Source: Tritrichomonas foetus (Eukaryota; Parabasalia; Tritrichomonadida; Tritrichomonadidae). Taken from it: DNA of 20,957 nt. Positions 7,504-15,723 of the stretch are shown here, in pieces (the stretch's first letter is position 1; every line of letters begins with the position of its first letter). The notes beneath the pieces were generated by a model, which saw only the letters and a program-made list of their open reading frames with translations, searched no databases and was not told the origin of the DNA. The DNA lies in contig MLAK01001322.1 in assembly GCA_001839685.1 (NCBI GenBank), forward strand, positions 1 through 20,957. The letters are read 5' to 3'. Both the position numbers and the translations under genes were made by a program.

Positions 7504-8973
7504 CTATAGTGGTAATTTTCCATATCTTTTGGTTGTGTTAAACAGTTGTCTTCCGAAGTCGTACACCGGCTTTGGCGGTCCTCGGTTCCACCTGCTAAGC
7601 CAATGTCTTGTTTGGTCGCAGTTCGGGCACTTTGTTCCATACGCCCAAGGTGAGAAGAACAAATAGCACAAGAAAGTTAGCAATGCAATTAAAGCGCATG
7701 CGAAAGAGCGTGCTTTTATATTATCTTTAAACATAAAATGCAGAAGTGCTGCTGTATTCAGTGTTGCACACATTAAAGGTAACAAATAATGATAATGAAA
7801 CATTGTGCGAGGAACACCTAAGAAAGGAATGAAAGAGACTGCCCAGCTCCACACGAAAAGTAAATTCTGCCAGCTGGCACGCCTACAAAGTAACAAAGGG
7901 AATGTCAATATTAGAGATGCTGTTGAAATCCAATAAGATGCTGGTAAGCCCATACAATGAATCCTCCTGTTCTCTTTCCCATGATGGAAAAGTACATATT
8001 TATCCATTAAAAGGGGCCAGTATTGCGGCCGACTTTCCCAGGGGTGCGGAATCTTACTTCGCATGTTTACGCGATTCATGACGATATTCCAGCGAATGAT
8101 TCGAAGAAGAAGAGGCGAATCTGAAACACGGTTTCCCCAATACGATGTATTGATTTTTTCTCTCTCGAGAACAGTGTGAATATCTGCAGCGTTCATGTAG
8201 TGTGCATGATAGCCTTTATATGGCGTTGATGCAAAATGCCAGAGCCATGCCAAATACATGGCAATAAATGATGGAATCAAGAGTGCACATCCGCGCGTGA
8301 TAATTTTAATGATGTTTGGCCATCTCAAAAGAATCCAAATAACTTGGGTGATTCCGTCAATGGCGTAAACACTTAATGCAGTAAACTTACAGGCCCCTGC
8401 GCATCCAATGGTGATGCCCGCAAGAATGGCGCGATGTTCTCCACCATGCCGAAGGAAGAGACAAAATGTGAAGAGATGGAATGCAAACCAAAAATGGAGC
8501 ATTCCATCTGAAAGAATGAACTTAGATTCAACAATCATTGAAATATCAAAAGTTACAAGTAATGTGGAGGCAAATGCTGGAAATGGATCAATATATAATA
8601 ATCGAGCACAGCTGTAAAGTAAAGGCGAGCAAATGCTGGAGAAAATTGCTGGGATCATACGAAGTGAAATGTAAGCGGTTTCGTTCATGTGATATTGGCG
8701 ACCAAGTTTCGAAAAATCTGCGATCTCCCCCCTGTAGCCTCCAAGCTTTGAAATGTGAGCCATCATGAGTTTACCAAGAGGAGGGTGAATATCGAAGTGG
8801 AAATCTCCAACAACATACCATTTTGTGAAATTGCCGAAATGGACTTCGTCGAATGTGATGATTGTTGGCCAGGCAACTGTCCAGAGTCGAGCGTAAGCAG
8901 CAATAAAAGCAAGTGCCAATGCAAGGAAAGTATCTAAAGCAGCAAAAGCGTTTGTTTTAGATTCTCCCAGCAT
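7504..8973 (-). CDS. Protein O-mannosyltransferase (GT39) without MIR domain
   Basis: A 489-residue polytopic ER membrane enzyme that should move mannose from dolichyl-phosphate-mannose to Ser/Thr of secretory proteins. The PMT core is clear: a first membrane segment (about 11-30), the catalytic Asp-Glu in FDEVHFG (D42, E43), HPPLGK (63-68), Y-x-x-x-R-x-x-PA (about 101-109), several membrane helices to about 246, and a C-terminal four-helix module starting at HPWESRP (310) with RTMFHYHYLLPL (389-400). Eukaryotic PMT/POMT enzymes, usually about 700-900 residues, carry a beta-trefoil MIR domain in the luminal loop. Here only about 60 residues separate the two membrane halves, so MIR is missing. 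The coding sequence looks richer in G and C than its spacers. It lies downstream of the CAMK-type kinase on the same strand but has its own 381-base spacer. Confidence 0.85.
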   Translation of the reverse strand: MLGESKTNAFAALDTFLALALAFIAAYARLWTVAWPTIITFDEVHFGNFTKWYVVGDFHFDIHPPLGKLMMAHISKLGGYRGEIADFSKLGRQYHMNETAYISLRMIPAIFSSICSPLLYSCARLLYIDPFPAFASTLLVTFDISMIVESKFILSDGMLHFWFAFHLFTFCLFLRHGGEHRAILAGITIGCAGACKFTALSVYAIDGITQVIWILLRWPNIIKIITRGCALLIPSFIAMYLAWLWHFASTPYKGYHAHYMNAADIHTVLEREKINTSYWGNRVSDSPLLLRIIRWNIVMNRVNMRSKIPHPWESRPQYWPLLMDKYVLFHHGKENRRIHCMGLPASYWISTASLILTFPLLLCRRASWQNLLFVWSWAVSFIPFLGVPRTMFHYHYLLPLMCATLNTAALLHFMFKDNIKARSFACALIALLTFLCYLFFSPWAYGTKCPNCDQTRHWLSRWNRGPPKPVYDFGRQLFNTTKRYGKLPL

Positions 8974-9354
8974 TGGAATTCAAATTTGGAAAAGATAACT
9001 GAAAAATATGACCATTCTTATGGTCAATTTATTTTGAATAAGATTTACAATTCATTTGTTTTGCTTTTATAGATAAATCTAATTCCTAAATAATCAAGTT
9101 TTCTTCTGTAGAATATTAAACACAATGAATTGAGTTTATTATTCATTTTATGAAAGATTTTACTTCGGATATATATTCTAAAATATGCATTTTTATGGCG
9201 ATTTCGAAACTCTAATATTTTTTTAAAAAAATAAGAAGAGTTGAACATGATTAATCTATTTATTAATTATTAAAAAACAAAAAAAGAAATTGTATTACAA
9301 TTTCATTTAATAAAAATCGCATTTTCACAACAAACAAACAAACAAAAAAATTAT
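8974..9354. other. Spacer: 5' flank of mannosyltransferase, 3' flank of kinase
   Basis: No gene is seen in these 381 bases. The notable item is a perfect inverted repeat at 9009-9026. A short (CAAA)n-like tract lies near 9331-9346, just beyond the kinase stop. Confidence 0.6.
9009..9026. repeat. Inverted repeat TGACCAT-N4-ATGGTCA
   Basis: Seven-base perfect arms with a TCTT spacer lie 36-53 bases upstream of the mannosyltransferase ATG (minus strand). The arms contain TGACC/GGTCA, the core seen upstream of several other genes in this window. A regulatory role is inferred. Confidence 0.5.
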
Positions 9355-10446
9355 TCAATCAAGAGGCTTCAGTTTTGTAGCTCTTGGTCTTATACGTGGT
9401 GAAGGTCTACTACAATCTATGCTGCTTCTTGGAGTTTTCGTCATTTTCAAATATTTTTCAAATTGGTTAGTTTTCTGTTGTGGATTATTTACTGGGATTC
9501 TGCTGTTTAGTGTAGATTGTAACTTTTTGTTAGAGAAAGGTGAAACAACTTCACCGCTTGCCTCTCGATTTGCATTCATTGCAAGCTGGTTTAAAACTTC
9601 TGCAGGAAGTCTTGGAAGTGTTGTTGATTTTCTGAATCTGTTTGTAGCAAGTTTCATCCACGGGTGCTTTAAAATATCATTCGGTTTCATTCTATCATTT
9701 GGATTAGCCCGAAGTAACGCATGTAAAAGGTCAACACATGGTGGTGATATATCATTCGGAACTGTGTACTTAACAGCTTGAATGCATTTCATCATTTGTG
9801 GTATGTTGTCGACTGGCCATGGATGATGCTTTGTTACAAGCTCATACAGGATGACGCCAAGGCTCCAAACATCACTTAATTGGCCATCATAAAATTTCCC
9901 TTGAAGACATTCTGGCGCAGCATAAAATGGTGAACCACATAACGTTTTCATTTTATTGCTTTTCTGATTGAAGAATTGGCAGAGGCCAAAATCGCAAACT
10001 TTAATGAATGGAAAAGTTGTAATCAATATGTTTTGAGGTTTGAGGTCTCTGTGAACGATTCCTTGGGAATGGCAAAATGCGATGGCCGAAACAAGCTGAT
10101 GGAAGACTGTGGCGGCTTGTACTTCTTTTAATCGTGGATTTGTGTAAATATATTCGAATAAATCGCCTCCTTTGCAATAATCTGTGACAAGATAATAATA
10201 TTTATCATTCATGAAAAAGTCGTGGAGCATAATTGTGTTTTCGTGCTGTAAAGCCGCCATCGTGTCGATTTCGCGTTGTAGACGGTCTTTGTCGGCGCGC
10301 TCTTTGATTAGATCTTTTGGAATAACTTTTAAAGCGAAAATTTCTGATGTTGGAATATGTAGAACTTTATAAACAACAGCAAAACCACCCTCTCCGATAA
10401 CCTCGGTGGCTTCATAGTCACCAATAATTGCAGGAACGGGAAACAT
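9355..10446 (-). CDS. CAMK/CAMKL-type serine-threonine kinase
   Basis: A 363-residue protein kinase with all catalytic elements: Gly loop GEGGFA (18-23), Lys40, Glu59, HRD at 132-134 with HRDLKPQN, DFG at 152-154, an activation-loop Thr168 in TLCGSPFYAAPE, and the DVWSLGVILYELV segment. The kinase domain ends near 265 with HPWMK, the usual CAMK-group ending. The Thr in TLCGSP and the overall pattern resemble AMPK/MARK/SNF1-like kinases. The roughly 95-residue C-terminal tail is basic, Ser/Pro-rich and probably disordered, ending near SRPSPRIRPRATK; no calmodulin-binding or UBA domain could be identified. The ATG at 10446 starts directly before the conserved IGDYEATEVIGEG. Trichomonads carry many such kinases, so the exact substrate cannot be inferred. 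Confidence 0.9.
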   Translation of the reverse strand: MFPVPAIIGDYEATEVIGEGGFAVVYKVLHIPTSEIFALKVIPKDLIKERADKDRLQREIDTMAALQHENTIMLHDFFMNDKYYYLVTDYCKGGDLFEYIYTNPRLKEVQAATVFHQLVSAIAFCHSQGIVHRDLKPQNILITTFPFIKVCDFGLCQFFNQKSNKMKTLCGSPFYAAPECLQGKFYDGQLSDVWSLGVILYELVTKHHPWPVDNIPQMMKCIQAVKYTVPNDISPPCVDLLHALLRANPNDRMKPNDILKHPWMKLATNRFRKSTTLPRLPAEVLNQLAMNANREASGEVVSPFSNKKLQSTLNSRIPVNNPQQKTNQFEKYLKMTKTPRSSIDCSRPSPRIRPRATKLKPLD

Positions 10447-11530
10447 TGTGGAAAGAATATTTTTTATTTTACTTTTTGATAGAAATTGGGTCCAATATTT
10501 TTGAATTCTTTCATTGATTTATTCACTCAATTTGAGTTCGTATTTCAATGTTTTCTTTCAATCATTCGTCAAAATAATATCATTTGGGTGTTTGTAACAA
10601 AAAATCATGTGACATAAACTCTCAATTTGTCACTTTTTCAGATATTAATGTAAATGCAAATAATTCATGTATTCCCACTTTTTCAATTGATACTGAAACT
10701 GAATTACTCAAAATATATGAAAAAATTATTTCTGATTACATAGAAAAAGTTTTGCATAATTATAGATAAGATTTTCAAATTTGTGAAAATCATCATTCAA
10801 AAATTCACAATTCAGAATTTATATATCTTGATTATTTTGCACCCTACTGATTATCATATACATAAATTCACTATTTTACTTTATATTTGATAATATATAA
10901 TTGTATCTACATTTACTAACCAAAATAAAATCTTAAACAATAGCCAATCTAGATGATGAATGGTGAAGCTCAAATATCTTGATTTTGAGATGACAATCGT
11001 TTGTTTTATTAATTCATAGATATTCTGCATTACAACCAAAAGTTCAGTCAAAAATTTAAATTCATTTGAATAATTGATCAAATTTCGAACACTTTCTTAA
11101 GTTGAGTCACAATGCACTGGTATGATAAATATATCTTTATTACATAGAAATTCAATAGAGAAATATTTCAGGTGAATAGATACTACAAACATATTCTTTA
11201 AGAATTCATCTGAAATCAACCATATATTTTGGTAACTGAAGTAAATGTATTGTATATTATACAAACAAATAATTAGATTCTTCAAAAAAAACTGCCAAAT
11301 ATTTCAAATTCTTTATGTTGGATGTTTATATATCTTTTCGTGGTTCTAGATACCCAGAAACCAGAATTTGTTTTGTATTAAACGATGAGAAAGCGTTTCA
11401 AAAAAATCAATCACTCTTCATGAATATGAACTGAATGCAAAATCTTATTAAACGGTCACCTGTCTAAAGAGACTTAAAATTGAGAAATAAAATATAACCA
11501 TATTTTTGCCAATATCATCACTTTGGGAGA
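10447..11530. other. Long AT-rich spacer upstream of SF3B1
   Basis: The largest gap in the window (1084 bases) separates two divergent genes. A 61-codon open frame at 10584-10769 lacks an ATG start and resembles nothing known. No tRNA, snRNA or repeat was recognised. An imperfect hairpin (TGGTTCT...AGAAACCA) lies near 11340-11363. GGTCA occurs at 11454-11458, about 73 bases before the SF3B1 ATG. Confidence 0.55.
11518..11523 (+). promoter_or_regulatory. Candidate initiator TCACTT of SF3B1
   Basis: TCACTT fits the trichomonad initiator consensus TCA(Y)(W), with transcription starting at the A (11520). That leaves an 11-base 5' UTR before the ATG at 11531, within the short leader lengths known for trichomonads. 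Consensus match only. Confidence 0.35.
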
Positions 11531-14302
11531 ATGAGCGAAGATTCGAAATGGGACAAAAATAATGATTCAAGTAAACGCTCAGTTCAATTTGAATCTCCCA
11601 GGACTATCGTTGTTGCCCAACCAACCAAAAAAATTACGCCCATTTTATCAAATGATCAAGAATTAACAGACGAATACTTAAATTCAATTCTTCCTTCGAA
11701 AGGATTTAAAATCGTACCGCCACCGCCAAACTATACGCCAATCAAACGTGAGATTAGGGTCAAGCCACAGGAAGATGAGAATCCAGGACTTCCCCGCGTC
11801 CCCAAAGAGTTCGCCAAGCTTTATACAGACCTCAGACCCGACGAAGAGCTCACCAAAGAGGAGAATCTCGAACGCTGGTTAATGAAATTATTGATGCAAA
11901 TCAAAGATGGAATGCCACATCAAAGAAAAATGGCCATGAGACATTTAATTAGTCATGCAAATGATTTTGGTGCTGAATTGATTTTTTCTAAGCTTCTTCC
12001 TTTGCTGGCAGCAATTTCGTCAAACGAACAAGAAAGACATTCCCTTGTAAAAGTTGTTGATAGATTAATGTACAGATTATCAACATCAATGAGTCCCTAT
12101 GTTCCACAGCTTCTTGCCTTTGTTGGAAAAATGCTAATTGAGAATGATCCAATCGCCAGGGCGGAAGCTCGAGAAATAGTCAGCAATCTTTCCAAAATTA
12201 GTGGTTTGCCCACAATTCTACAGGCGCTTCGATCAGGCCTAGATTCAGAAAGTAAAGAAACTCGAACAGTTACAGCACAAACATTAGCCACTGCCGCATA
12301 TACTCTTGGAATCCCTTCAATTTTCCCTTTTCTACGTGCAGCAGTACGAGCAAAAAAGTGGCAAATTAAACATACAGGAATTCGAATTATTGATAATATT
12401 GCATTCTTATCTGGAAATGGAATACTTCCATTTCTAAATGATATGGTAACAATCGTTTCTTCTGTGTTCGGTGACGTAAATACATCAGTCAATACATGCG
12501 CAATTAAGTGCATAACCACTATGGCTGAGCAAGTAGCTCCATATGGTGGTACAGCATTTGAACCAGTCATTCCAACCATCTGGGACGGTATCAATACTCA
12601 AGGAACACATAACTTATGTTTAAAGGCAGTTGGCGCACTTTTACTAACAATGGAACAACCAGTTGCAGCTAAAAACTTTAAAGAGTTAATTCATGTAATA
12701 AATAGGGAGTTTTCTAGTCAATCTGTTGAAGCGAAATTAACAGGTTTAGTTGTGTTTGAAAGAGCACTTCAAAAAGAGGCAGTTGATGTGAAACAGATTG
12801 AAGAATTGGGCCGAACATTTTTATCAAATTTTTGGAATTTAAGAACTGTTCTCGAAACTAAAATCCAGCGACATTTGATTTCAATTACATTAGAAATCGC
12901 GAAGAGATGGTCAATTAAATACATTGTTGAATATCTCTTCAAAGATTTCAAGCAACAACCATCAAACTTTAGAAAATTGGTGATTGAAGTCTTTTTGAAA
13001 TTAATAGAAGAATGTGGCACAGAGCCATTAACAGATAGAATGGTTTTCCAAATAAATGATGATTTGATTTTTGCTTTTGAAGATGTTAAAGATGATCAAA
13101 GAACTGAGCGGTTATTTATTAAATGTCTAACAGCCTTTGTTAAGTCACTTGGAAAAAGAGTTGAACCAATGTTGAATCATGTTTCTTCACAAATTTTGGA
13201 TAAATTAAATGTTCCAAATCATCATGCAAGAAAATTATCAAATGAACTTTTAGTGATTTATGCAGAGCCATTTTCTTATTGTCAACTTAAACATGTTCTT
13301 TTACACTTTTATGGTGTAATTCAAGAATTCCTTGGTGAAGAATACCCAGATGTGTTAGCAGCAGTGTTGGATGCAACCAATGCAATTGTTTCTGTCCTTG
13401 ATGTATCTGAATTAAAGCCACCACCTGATGATGTAGTTGCCAAGTTGGTTCCAATTATGAAGAATAGACATGATAAAGTTTCCTATTCCTGTGTCACATT
13501 GATTAAAAACTTGAGTTTGAAAACACCAGGAATTGTTAATAAGAAAGAATGGATGAGAATTTGTTTTGAGTTACTTGAATTACTAAAAGCTGATAAAAAG
13601 AAGGTTCGAAATGCTGCAATTGAAACATTTTCTTACATTGCGAAATCAATTGGACCATTTGATGTTCTTTTAGCACTTTTAAACAACCTTCAAGTTCAAG
13701 AAAGACAAATTCGACTTTGCACAACAGCCGCAATTGCTGTTCTTGCAGAAAACTGTGGTCCTTATAATATATTACCTGCATTAATGAATGAATATCGAAC
13801 ACCTGATACAAATGTACAAAATGGAACACTTAAAGGTCTTCAATTCTTGTTCCAAACAATTGGACCAGAGTGTGCCGATTATTGTTATGCTGTTACTCCA
13901 CTTTTAACACATGCTTTGATTGAACGTGATCCTGTTCATAGACAAATTGCTTGTTTAGCAGTTAGAAACTTTACCCTCGGATGCTTTGCAGCAGGAAAAC
14001 AAGATGCAATCATTCATTTGTTGAATTTTTTACTTCCAAACATTTTCGAATCAACTTTACACTTCATTGATGCAGTAATTGATGCAATTGAATCAATGAG
14101 ACTCACACTTGGACCAGGCATTATTCATCAATATGTAATAAATGGGCTTTTCCATCCGGCAAGAAAGGTTAGGAGTCAATTTTGGCGCGTGTACAACAAT
14201 TTGATCATTTACAGTGGTGATGCTCTAGTGCCATACTATCCACTTTTACAGAACACGCCAAATAATAGCTATCATAGAGACGAATTTGATGTATTTGTGT
14301 AA
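11531..14302 (+). CDS. SF3B1: U2 snRNP splicing factor SF3B1 (SF3b155/Hsh155)
   Basis: A 923-residue homologue of the HEAT-repeat scaffold of SF3b, which clamps the branch-site helix during spliceosome assembly. Strongly conserved blocks run through the whole repeat domain (about 105-923): QERHSLVKVVDR, LGIPSIFPFL, HTGIRI, GLFHPARKVR near the end, and EWMRICFELLELLKA with NNLQVQERQ in the middle. The N-terminal anchor KGFKIVPPPPNYTPI (about 57-71) is retained. The protein is shorter than human SF3B1 (1304) because the long N-terminal TP-rich region is almost gone; it is close to yeast Hsh155 (971). One ULM-like K6-W7-D8 lies at the very N-terminus. R646 and V650 match human R1074 and V1078, which bind splicing modulators, while the loop matching human K700 (about 354-363) is divergent and two residues shorter. 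The stop is followed by a long A run (taaaaaaa). Confidence 0.95.
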   Translation: MSEDSKWDKNNDSSKRSVQFESPRTIVVAQPTKKITPILSNDQELTDEYLNSILPSKGFKIVPPPPNYTPIKREIRVKPQEDENPGLPRVPKEFAKLYTDLRPDEELTKEENLERWLMKLLMQIKDGMPHQRKMAMRHLISHANDFGAELIFSKLLPLLAAISSNEQERHSLVKVVDRLMYRLSTSMSPYVPQLLAFVGKMLIENDPIARAEAREIVSNLSKISGLPTILQALRSGLDSESKETRTVTAQTLATAAYTLGIPSIFPFLRAAVRAKKWQIKHTGIRIIDNIAFLSGNGILPFLNDMVTIVSSVFGDVNTSVNTCAIKCITTMAEQVAPYGGTAFEPVIPTIWDGINTQGTHNLCLKAVGALLLTMEQPVAAKNFKELIHVINREFSSQSVEAKLTGLVVFERALQKEAVDVKQIEELGRTFLSNFWNLRTVLETKIQRHLISITLEIAKRWSIKYIVEYLFKDFKQQPSNFRKLVIEVFLKLIEECGTEPLTDRMVFQINDDLIFAFEDVKDDQRTERLFIKCLTAFVKSLGKRVEPMLNHVSSQILDKLNVPNHHARKLSNELLVIYAEPFSYCQLKHVLLHFYGVIQEFLGEEYPDVLAAVLDATNAIVSVLDVSELKPPPDDVVAKLVPIMKNRHDKVSYSCVTLIKNLSLKTPGIVNKKEWMRICFELLELLKADKKKVRNAAIETFSYIAKSIGPFDVLLALLNNLQVQERQIRLCTTAAIAVLAENCGPYNILPALMNEYRTPDTNVQNGTLKGLQFLFQTIGPECADYCYAVTPLLTHALIERDPVHRQIACLAVRNFTLGCFAAGKQDAIIHLLNFLLPNIFESTLHFIDAVIDAIESMRLTLGPGIIHQYVINGLFHPARKVRSQFWRVYNNLIIYSGDALVPYYPLLQNTPNNSYHRDEFDVFV

Positions 14303-14327
14303 AAAAAGATTTTATATTCATCATAAA

Positions 14328-14357
14328 TATTATTATTATTATTATTATTATTATTAT
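14328..14357. repeat. (ATT)n microsatellite
   Basis: About ten uninterrupted ATT triplets lie 25 bases after the SF3B1 stop, probably in its 3' UTR or just beyond. The same triplet, read as AAT, builds the Asn tracts of the gene at 15724. Confidence 0.9.
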
Positions 14358-14446
14358 CGCTAAATAATTCTTTTGAAAGGTGATCTTCAAATTCTCATTG
14401 GAATCAAATTGTATCACATAAATTAGAAAAAAGAGGAGGTGGGAAT

Positions 14447-14458
14447 AAAAAAAAAAAA
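14447..14458 (-). terminator. RNA polymerase III terminator (T12) of tRNA-His
   Basis: Read on the minus strand, twelve T begin one base after the 3' end of the tRNA. A run of four or more T directly after a tRNA is the standard polymerase III stop signal. Confidence 0.85.
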
Positions 14459-14459
14459 T

Positions 14460-14530
14460 GGGTAAGCCGTGAATCGAACACGGGTCTATTGAGCCACAAT
14501 CAATAATGCTAACCATTACACTACTTACCC
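14460..14530 (-). tRNA. tRNA-His (anticodon GTG)
   Basis: The 71-base cloverleaf folds fully: acceptor GGGTAAG with CTTACCC, D stem GTGT/GCAT, anticodon stem ATTGA/TCAAT with loop TTGTGGC (anticodon GTG, His), a four-base variable loop, and T stem CCGTG/CACGG with loop TTCGATT. Box A (TAGTGTAATGG) and box B (GTTCGATTC) of the internal polymerase III promoter are present. There is no encoded CCA and no intron. The base before position 1 is A on the tRNA strand, so the G-1 needed by histidyl-tRNA synthetase must be added after transcription, as is usual in eukaryotes (Thg1). Confidence 0.97.
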
Positions 14531-14642
14531 TCGGTAAGCTCTGAAAAATTTGTGAGTATGCAATAAATAAATCAAAACTCTGACTTTTCATTACAACATA
14601 TCTCTTAACGTACAGATTAATTCAAATCCCATTTCCCAAAAA

Positions 14643-15242
14643 ATGTCATCAGCTGAAGAGATTAGGAACCAAGCAGAAGCTGCACGAAAGAGCAAAAACT
14701 TCACTCAAGCCGCTGACTTATACAGTAACTTACTCGAAATTACTTACAAAGAGGATCAAAAATTAGATGTTCAAGCCTGCCGCGATTTTGTTCACTACGG
14801 TGAGTGCCTAATCAGCTCAGACGATAAAGACGAAGAAACATTCGAAACAGCATGGGAGGTCCTCGAAAACGCCAGAGTTGGATACGAACAGATTCCAGAA
14901 AATGAACGACCACCAGAAGGTCTGATCGATTGCCATGAACTTCTTGGCGAACTTTCACTCAAACAACTCAATTTCGAAGAAGCTGCTTCTCAATACAAAA
15001 CCGCAAGTGATCTCGCATTAGCCAACAAAAACCTTTCATGGCGAATTCCTTTGAATTCTTTATTCATGAGAGGCGTTGTTTTGAATTATTGGAACAAAGT
15101 AAGTGAATACAAAGATGCACTCGACAAGGCTATTGAATTTCTTGACACAGAAAAAGTGAATCCAAAAAATTCAGCAGACGTGAAAGACATGGAGGAAATT
15201 CGCGCCGATTTGGTTTCACGAAGAGATAGTATTCGACAATAA
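14643..15242 (+). CDS. NASP/Sim3/Hif1-like histone chaperone (SHNi-TPR)
   Basis: A 199-residue all-helical TPR protein matching the compact NASP family, which binds H3-H4 and feeds them to chromatin assembly. The first TPR is at about 3-34. A second helix pair (about 42-58, DFVHYGECL) is interrupted by a short acidic stretch (SDDKDEE, about 59-65), the place where NASP proteins carry a long acidic insert. It is followed by AWEVLENAR, the TPR LLGELSLKQLNFEEAASQY (about 101-119), and a final repeat with YKDALDKAIEFL. The acidic insert is far shorter than in animal NASP, and the C-terminal basic tail is minimal. The ATG at 14643 lies 112 bases from the divergent tRNA-His. The call rests on pattern and order of repeats; another small TPR protein cannot be fully excluded. 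Confidence 0.7.
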   Translation: MSSAEEIRNQAEAARKSKNFTQAADLYSNLLEITYKEDQKLDVQACRDFVHYGECLISSDDKDEETFETAWEVLENARVGYEQIPENERPPEGLIDCHELLGELSLKQLNFEEAASQYKTASDLALANKNLSWRIPLNSLFMRGVVLNYWNKVSEYKDALDKAIEFLDTEKVNPKNSADVKDMEEIRADLVSRRDSIRQ

Positions 15243-15723
15243 ACTATTTAAACTATTCTTTTTATTTCACTATATTATAATGTTCATTGTTTTATTATTT
15301 TTTGCTTTTAAATATACAATTTGAATATTTTCTTCAGATTTTTGGTAAATAAGCTAAAATATTTGCGAAAGATGTTACAACTAATAGCTGCCAACTATTT
15401 ATTTAAACATTTATAAAAAAAGATATTCATCATTTTATAATATTTTAAAATAAAAAAAAATGATATTTTTAAGGTAAAATTAATGAATCATTATATTGGA
15501 GGATATCTGAGAGTTGAAAAAATTGGATTTCAAATTGAAATAGCAAATATTTAATTTCATTTGAAGCCTCATCTTTGTTAAATCAAAGATTTATTGAATT
15601 TATGTGAATGTTTTAGCGACATAATGAAATGTTATTTCAGAAATAACAAAGTATCAAGGCAATTTCGAGAAAATGAGGATTCGATAATGGAAAGGTCAAA
15701 ATTTCACCTAAAGAAAAATCGAA
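15243..15723. other. Spacer with two short hairpins
   Basis: No gene in these 481 AT-rich bases. Two perfect 7-base inverted repeats lie close together: ATCTTTG (15571-15577) with CAAAGAT (15584-15590), and GTTATTT (15631-15637) with AAATAAC (15641-15647). The 13-base motif at 15691-15703 is listed separately. Confidence 0.6.
15691..15703 (+). promoter_or_regulatory. Candidate promoter motif AAAGGTCAAAATT (Asn-rich gene)
   Basis: Identical over 13 bases to the element before the Not4-like gene, in the same orientation, ending 20 bases before the ATG at 15724. It is followed directly by TCACCT, a near match to the trichomonad initiator. Confidence 0.4.

Noticed and set aside
10584..10769. 61-codon plus-strand open frame in the long spacer
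   Set aside because: It starts with TTG, has no family similarity and ends in AT-rich sequence; too weak to call a gene or remnant.
10910..10925. ACTAAC sequence as a trichomonad intron branch/3' splice motif
   Set aside because: No paired 5' GTATGT at a sensible distance, no following ACACAG, and it lies outside any gene.
12097..12594. 165-codon open frame on the minus strand
   Set aside because: It lies wholly inside SF3B1, whose frame is strongly conserved; the reverse frame matches no family.
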